NCBI GenBank assembly: GCA_045652425.1
Contig: JAZRUG010000032.1
Location: forward strand, 1 to 64,000
Direction of reading: 5' to 3'
From: RGIG1995 sp045652425
GTDB lineage: Bacteria; Bacillota; Clostridia; Oscillospirales; CAG-272
DNA: 64,000 nucleotides
The notes under the pieces were generated by a model, which was not told the origin of the DNA, ran no database searches, and saw only the letters and a program-made list of their open reading frames with translations. Positions within the stretch are counted from its first letter, which is position 1; the number at the start of each line of letters is the position of its first letter. A program made the translations under genes and the position numbers. Shown here piece by piece: positions 60,370 through 64,000 of this stretch.

Positions 60370-61137
60370 ATGAACAGAGAAACAAGAAATACAGTTATCG
60401 CAGGTAACTGGAAAATGAACCTTACTCCCTCTAAGGCAAAGGCTGTTATCGAAGAGCTTAAGCCCTTGGTTGCAGGTAAGGACAACTGCACAACTATTCT
60501 TTGTGTTCCTTTCGTCGATATTGCAACAGCAGTTGAAGCGGCAAAGGGTTCAAACATTAAAATCGGCGCACAGAACGTTCACTTCGAAGAAAAGGGTGCT
60601 TTCACAGGCGAAATCGCAGCTGATATGCTCCTTGAAATCGGCGCTGAATACGTAATCATCGGCCACAGCGAACGCAGACAGTACTTCGGTGAAACAAACG
60701 AAACTGTTAACAAGAGAGTTCTTGCAGCTCTTAAAGCAGGTCTCAAAGTTATCCTCTGCGTTGGTGAAGTTCTTGAAGAACGCGAACAGGATATCACCGC
60801 TGAAATCGTTTCTTTGCAGACAAAGATCGCGCTCCTCGGTGTTGACGAAGAAATGATGAAGAACGTTATTATCGCATACGAACCCGTTTGGGCAATCGGT
60901 ACAGGCAAGACTGCCACTGCTGAACAGGCTGACGAAGTTTGCGGTATTATCCGTAACGTTCTTGAAGCAAAGTACGGCAAGACCGTTGCTGAAGCAACTA
61001 CTATCCAGTACGGCGGCTCTATGAATGCTGCAAACTCTGCAGAGCTTCTTTCCAAAGTTAACGTTGACGGCGGTCTCATCGGCGGCGCTTCTCTTAAACC
61101 CGCAGATTTCTCCGTTATCGTAAACAACGCTCAGTAA
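60370..61137 (+). CDS. tpiA: Triosephosphate isomerase
   Basis: Interconverts dihydroxyacetone phosphate and glyceraldehyde 3-phosphate. The 255-residue TIM barrel has AGNWKMNL with the substrate lysine, the catalytic His in IIGHSERRQYFGE, the catalytic Glu in IAYEPVWAIGTGKTA and the loop YGGSMNAANS. It is co-transcribed with pgk and ends at a strong terminator. gapA and gpmI, often in the same group, are not here. Confidence 0.97.
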   Translation: MNRETRNTVIAGNWKMNLTPSKAKAVIEELKPLVAGKDNCTTILCVPFVDIATAVEAAKGSNIKIGAQNVHFEEKGAFTGEIAADMLLEIGAEYVIIGHSERRQYFGETNETVNKRVLAALKAGLKVILCVGEVLEEREQDITAEIVSLQTKIALLGVDEEMMKNVIIAYEPVWAIGTGKTATAEQADEVCGIIRNVLEAKYGKTVAEATTIQYGGSMNAANSAELLSKVNVDGGLIGGASLKPADFSVIVNNAQ

Positions 61138-61158
61138 TTTTGAAACTATATAAAAAAT

Positions 61159-61188
61159 CACTCCGACACAAATTCGGAGTGTTTTTTT
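61159..61188 (+). terminator. Terminator after tpiA
   Basis: CACTCCGA (61159-61166) pairs with TCGGAGTG (61174-61181), followed by seven T. Confidence 0.88.
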
Positions 61189-61251
61189 ATTATCCGAAAC
61201 CGTCTTTCAATCATACAATGTAGTGAGTACAAATGAAAGGAGGTTTAAAAG

Positions 61252-61659
61252 GTGTGTCAAAATATAAACAATGTTTATTTCAAGTTCGCAATAGCAACTC
61301 TCGTTGCAACTGTTCTCGGAATAATTGCAGGAATCGTGTGGCCGGAGTTCTTTACGAACTTCCCTACACTTCTTCTGATAGAGTTGATAACCGCTGCCGT
61401 TGTTCTCGTAATTCTCGGGGTGTATCTTCTTACTCGTGGAACAAGAGGTAATCAGTCATCTTCTTTTATCGTATATTATATCAGATTTCTTCTTTTTGCA
61501 ACAATCGGAAGTTTTGTATTCTCCGTTATTGCCCTCTCAACAACTCTTACAGCTTCTCTTGTTAGCGCAATAATCTTTGGTATAGCAGTAGGCTTCTTCG
61601 TTCTTACAATAATCGCTGTAATCTTTCTTTTCGATTATCTCTTAAAAAACGCTTTTTAA
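61252..61659 (+). CDS. Small four-span membrane protein
   Basis: A 135-residue protein with four hydrophobic segments (about 11-32, 41-60, 75-98, 104-130) and short loops. No named domain recognised. The start is GTG at 61252 with AAAGGAGG eight bases upstream, one of the strongest ribosome-binding sites in the window. It has one cysteine at position 2. It stands alone between two terminators. Function unknown. Confidence 0.72.
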   Translation: MCQNINNVYFKFAIATLVATVLGIIAGIVWPEFFTNFPTLLLIELITAAVVLVILGVYLLTRGTRGNQSSSFIVYYIRFLLFATIGSFVFSVIALSTTLTASLVSAIIFGIAVGFFVLTIIAVIFLFDYLLKNAF

Positions 61660-61730
61660 CCAAGTATTTAACCAAAAACAGAACAAAACATCATCGAAAA
61701 TCCAGTTGCCTTAAACAATAAAAAATACCA

Positions 61731-61770
61731 AAAAGCTCCCCACCTAAATAAACGGCGGGGAGCTTTATTT
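61731..61770. terminator. Terminator after the small membrane protein
   Basis: AAAGCTCCCC (61732-61741) pairs with GGGGAGCTTT (61757-61766), followed by ATTTT. Confidence 0.82.
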
Positions 61771-61830
61771 TACAATATATTTTAGATTTTTTTAAATATA
61801 ATTTTTTTAAAAAAATATTCTAAAAAACTA

Positions 61831-61859
61831 TTGACTTTATCACTTTAGTGTGATAAACT
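61831..61859 (+). promoter_or_regulatory. Promoter of the his operon
   Basis: TTGACT (61831-61836), a 17-base spacer and TAAACT (61854-61859). The spacer is filled by a palindrome. Confidence 0.72.
61836..61857. promoter_or_regulatory. Palindromic operator in the his promoter
   Basis: TTTATCAC (61836-61843) and GTGATAAA (61850-61857) form a perfect inverted repeat around TTTAGT. It lies between and partly over the -35 and -10 boxes, the ideal place for a repressor. The TrpR-family protein encoded directly downstream is the likely binder. Confidence 0.75.
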
Positions 61860-61906
61860 ATCTACCGTTATTTGTATAACTAAATTATTCTGAAAAGGTG
61901 ATTACA

Positions 61907-62203
61907 ATGAAAGATATTCATAACGAATCCACTGAAAGATTTATTAAAGCGATTCTTAATCTTGAAACCATTGATGAATGTAAAAGATTTTTTGAAGATA
62001 TTTGCACAATAAAAGAACTACAAGATATGTCTCAAAGACTTGATGTTGCCCTCCTCCTCAACGAAGGTAAGAGTTATCAAGAAGTTTTGGCAAAAACCGG
62101 TGTTAGTACTGCAACAATCAGTCGTGTAAATAAGTGCTTGAATTACGGTAGCGGCGGATATAAAGAAGCAATAGAAAAATTGTCTTCAAAGGAGAGTAAG
62201 TAA
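61907..62203 (+). CDS. TrpR/YerC-family transcriptional regulator of the his operon
   Basis: A 98-residue all-helical DNA-binding protein of the YerC/YecD branch of the TrpR family. The helix-turn-helix reads SYQEVLAKTGVSTATISRVNKCL, preceded by the dimer helices (TIDECKRFFEDICTIKELQDMSQRL). In Firmicutes such proteins next to his genes have been proposed as histidine-responsive repressors (called HisR in regulon reconstructions). ATG at 61907 follows AAAAGGTGA; the GTG three codons earlier overlaps that site. It is the first gene of the operon; hisZ follows after one base. With the operator in its own promoter it should repress the whole unit. Confidence 0.87.
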   Translation: MKDIHNESTERFIKAILNLETIDECKRFFEDICTIKELQDMSQRLDVALLLNEGKSYQEVLAKTGVSTATISRVNKCLNYGSGGYKEAIEKLSSKESK

Positions 62204-62204
62204 A

Positions 62205-63332
62205 ATGGATATAAAAGAAACAGTTTTAAAAAATGAAGAAAAAGCTATTTTCAAACTCCGTCAGCTTTATGGTAAGTACGGTTACTCGCAGTATAAAATG
62301 AGCAAATTCGAAGAATACGACCTATACGTAAGAAATAAAGACTTTCTTGTTTCGGACAGTATAATCACCTTTACCGATACGAACGGAAAGCTTCTCGCTC
62401 TGAAGCCTGACGTTACCCTTTCTATTATAAAAAACACAAAAGACGAAAAAAATACGGTAAACAAAGTATACTACAACGAAAACGTATACCGTATTTCAAA
62501 GGGTGCTCACTCCTTTAAAGAAATTATGCAATCGGGACTTGAATGCATAGGCGATATTGATAACTACAATATTTATGAAGTTCTTATGCTTGCCTGCGAA
62601 AGCTTAAAAAGTATTTCGGAAGACTGCGTTCTTGATATTTCAAACCTCGGTATACTTTCCGACGTTATTGAAAACATAAACATTTCCGAAGAAAACAGAA
62701 AATACGTTTTGAAATGCGCAAGTGAAAAGAACGTTCACGAAATCACAAGAATTTGCATAGAAGAAGGCATTTCTGAAAACAAATCAAATGCATTAAAAAA
62801 ACTTATTTCAACCTACGGCTCTCCCGAAAGAGTTCTTGAAATGCTGAAAACCGAACTTTCCGAATATATTGAAAAGAAAAAAATTGATGATTTGTCAGCT
62901 ATAATCGATACTCTTGTTGAAAACGGTTATGGAAATATGATTCGAATTGATTTTTCTGTAATAAACGATATGAATTACTATAACGGAATCGTTTTCAAAG
63001 GCTTTATTAACACAATTCCTAGCGGTGTTCTCTCCGGCGGTCAATACGACAAACTTATGCAAAAAATGGGTAGAAAATCAGGCGCTATAGGCTTTGCTGT
63101 TTACCTTGATATGCTCGAAAGGTTTAACGAAACCGAAAAAGACTTTGATGTCGATACGGTTATTCTCTACTCCGACGGCGATGATATTAATTCGCTTAAT
63201 AACGCAATAAAAATGATGGCTGACAACGGTAAAAGCGTTATGGCTCAAAAGGCTGTTCCTAAAGATATTAAATACAAACAGTTGTTGAAATTAAATGACA
63301 AAGGGGTGGTTATTCTTGAAAACAATGCTTAA
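62205..63332 (+). CDS. hisZ: ATP phosphoribosyltransferase regulatory subunit
   Basis: HisZ partners the short form of HisG, making the first step of histidine synthesis and giving feedback control by histidine. The 375-residue protein resembles the catalytic core of histidyl-tRNA synthetase but lacks its anticodon-binding domain. Motif 2-like residues are in ALKPDVTLSIIKN, and the histidine-binding region is represented by YYNGIVFKGFI and SGGQYDKLMQKMG. ATG follows AAAGGAGAG. It overlaps hisG by 17 bases. Confidence 0.9.
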   Translation: MDIKETVLKNEEKAIFKLRQLYGKYGYSQYKMSKFEEYDLYVRNKDFLVSDSIITFTDTNGKLLALKPDVTLSIIKNTKDEKNTVNKVYYNENVYRISKGAHSFKEIMQSGLECIGDIDNYNIYEVLMLACESLKSISEDCVLDISNLGILSDVIENINISEENRKYVLKCASEKNVHEITRICIEEGISENKSNALKKLISTYGSPERVLEMLKTELSEYIEKKKIDDLSAIIDTLVENGYGNMIRIDFSVINDMNYYNGIVFKGFINTIPSGVLSGGQYDKLMQKMGRKSGAIGFAVYLDMLERFNETEKDFDVDTVILYSDGDDINSLNNAIKMMADNGKSVMAQKAVPKDIKYKQLLKLNDKGVVILENNA

Positions 63333-63954
63333 TATTGCTCTTCCAAAAGGCAGACTTGGTGAAAAAGTTTACGATATGTTTGAAAGAGCCGGATTTGAAT
63401 GCCCCTCCATTAAAGAAAACAGCAGAAAACTTATTTTCGAAAACGATGAATTATGCGTAAGATATTTTTGGGTTAAGCCCTCCGATTCTGCAATATACGT
63501 CGAAAGAGGCGCGGCTGACATAGGCGTTGCAGGAAAAGATATTCTTCTTGAATACAATCCCGACGTTTATGAGCTTCTCGACCTCGACATAGGCAAATGC
63601 AGAATGGCTGTCGCAGCTAAAAAAGAATTTAGAGACGATCCCCAGAAAACACTTCGCGTTGCAACAAAATTTACAAATATCGCTCAAAATTTCTACGCTT
63701 CAAAAGGCAGAGAAATCGATATGATTCACTTGAACGGTTCTATTGAAATAGCTCCGATATTGGGACTTTCCGACGTAATAGTAGATATAGTTGAAACCGG
63801 TACAACATTAAAAGAAAACAATCTCGAAGTTAAAGAAACTATTTTTCCCATAAGCGCCCGTCTTATCGCAAACAAATCGAGCTTTAAATTCAAAAATACA
63901 CAAATCGAAAAAATAGTGCGCGAACTTTCAGCGCAAGTTGAGGCAAAAAAATGA
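63316..63954 (+). CDS. hisG: ATP phosphoribosyltransferase, short form
   Basis: Joins ATP and PRPP in the first step of histidine synthesis. At 212 residues it is the short HisG that lacks the C-terminal regulatory domain and needs HisZ, which is encoded just upstream. Motifs: LNIALPKGRLGEKV, the PRPP site VDIVETGTTLKEN, and LIANKSSFK near the end. The TTG at 63316 is chosen as start because AAAGGGGTGG is seven bases upstream; ATG at 63325 is an alternative. hisD overlaps by four bases. Confidence 0.93.
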   Translation: MKTMLNIALPKGRLGEKVYDMFERAGFECPSIKENSRKLIFENDELCVRYFWVKPSDSAIYVERGAADIGVAGKDILLEYNPDVYELLDLDIGKCRMAVAAKKEFRDDPQKTLRVATKFTNIAQNFYASKGREIDMIHLNGSIEIAPILGLSDVIVDIVETGTTLKENNLEVKETIFPISARLIANKSSFKFKNTQIEKIVRELSAQVEAKK

Positions 63955-64000
63955 TTAAGATTTTAAAATACGGTGAAGTTGAAAACAAAGATATATTTGC
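63951..64000 (+). CDS. hisD: Histidinol dehydrogenase, 3' part outside the window
   Basis: Only the first 16 codons are in the window: MIKILKYGEVENKDIF, a start typical of clostridial HisD. The ATG overlaps the hisG stop (ATGA), and hisD is the expected next gene after hisG in Firmicutes. The enzyme performs the last two oxidations of histidine synthesis. Confidence 0.8.
   Translation, partial: MIKILKYGEVENKDIF

Noticed and set aside
60550..61161. Long leftward reading frames opposite tpiA and pgk
   Set aside because: They are shadows produced by the biased codon use of the strongly expressed genes on the other strand. They have no ribosome-binding sites.

Overview
This 64-kb window looks like chromosome from a low-G+C, endospore-forming member of the Clostridia. 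The evidence is the ylm/division gene order with SepF and DivIVA, a CwlD-type amidase, a LysM plus GH18 spore-germination-type protein, a KdpDE-type two-component system, a lysine riboswitch on dapA, strong A/GGAGG ribosome-binding sites and many TTGACA-17-TATAAT promoters. A true dockerin and cohesin-like modules suggest an anaerobe from a gut or biomass-degrading lineage. The exact taxon is inference and cannot be fixed from the sequence alone. Apart from the first 1.2 kb there is no sign of a phage, transposon or conjugative element.

Layout. 1-1.8 kb: the 3' part of an ABC-2-type permease with clearly higher G+C, then about 590 bases without a gene that hold several strong hairpins. 1.8-6.6 kb: a shortened KdpD-like kinase, KdpE, an ArsB/NhaD-type ion transporter and a sodium:amino-acid symporter. 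6.7-8.6 kb: a tiny divergent gene, an XRE repressor with two near-identical palindromic operators, and a multi-span membrane protein. 8.6-13.8 kb: singly promoted genes (TSCPD protein, ThrH, SDR enzyme, methyltransferase, F420-ligase-like protein, Xer-type recombinase). 13.9-25.9 kb: membrane protein, cwlD, radA, and a tight secA operon ending in ispE. 26-31.6 kb: singly transcribed genes (cysteine-synthase-like enzyme, DD-carboxypeptidase, YbaK deacylase, threonine aldolase, tRNA-Gln, MATE exporter). 31.6-45.4 kb: one long leftward operon queA-miaA-hlyD-like-yggS-sepF-yggT-divIVA-ileS-lspA-rluD-HAD-metG-tatD. 45.5-47.5 kb: lysine riboswitch, dapA and dapB. 47.5-56.1 kb: a leftward two-gene unit encoding a 2309-residue lipoprotein subtilase with a C-terminal dockerin, then a secreted protein with three cohesin-like repeats and its own dockerin. 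56.1-61.7 kb: LysM-GH18 protein, S-adenosylhomocysteine hydrolase, pgk, tpiA and a small membrane protein. 61.8-64 kb: a TrpR-family regulator with a palindromic operator in its own promoter, followed by hisZ, hisG and the start of hisD.

How the genes work together. The 45.4-31.6 kb operon joins tRNA modification and charging (queA, miaA, ileS, metG) to Z-ring and envelope work (sepF, yggT, divIVA, lspA). dapAB feeds lysine and meso-diaminopimelate synthesis and is switched by lysine. The first gene of the his operon probably encodes its own repressor. The protease/cohesin pair is the most unusual unit: a surface-anchored protease with a dockerin, encoded 29 bases upstream of a secreted protein that could dock it, which suggests a small protein-degrading counterpart of a cellulosome.
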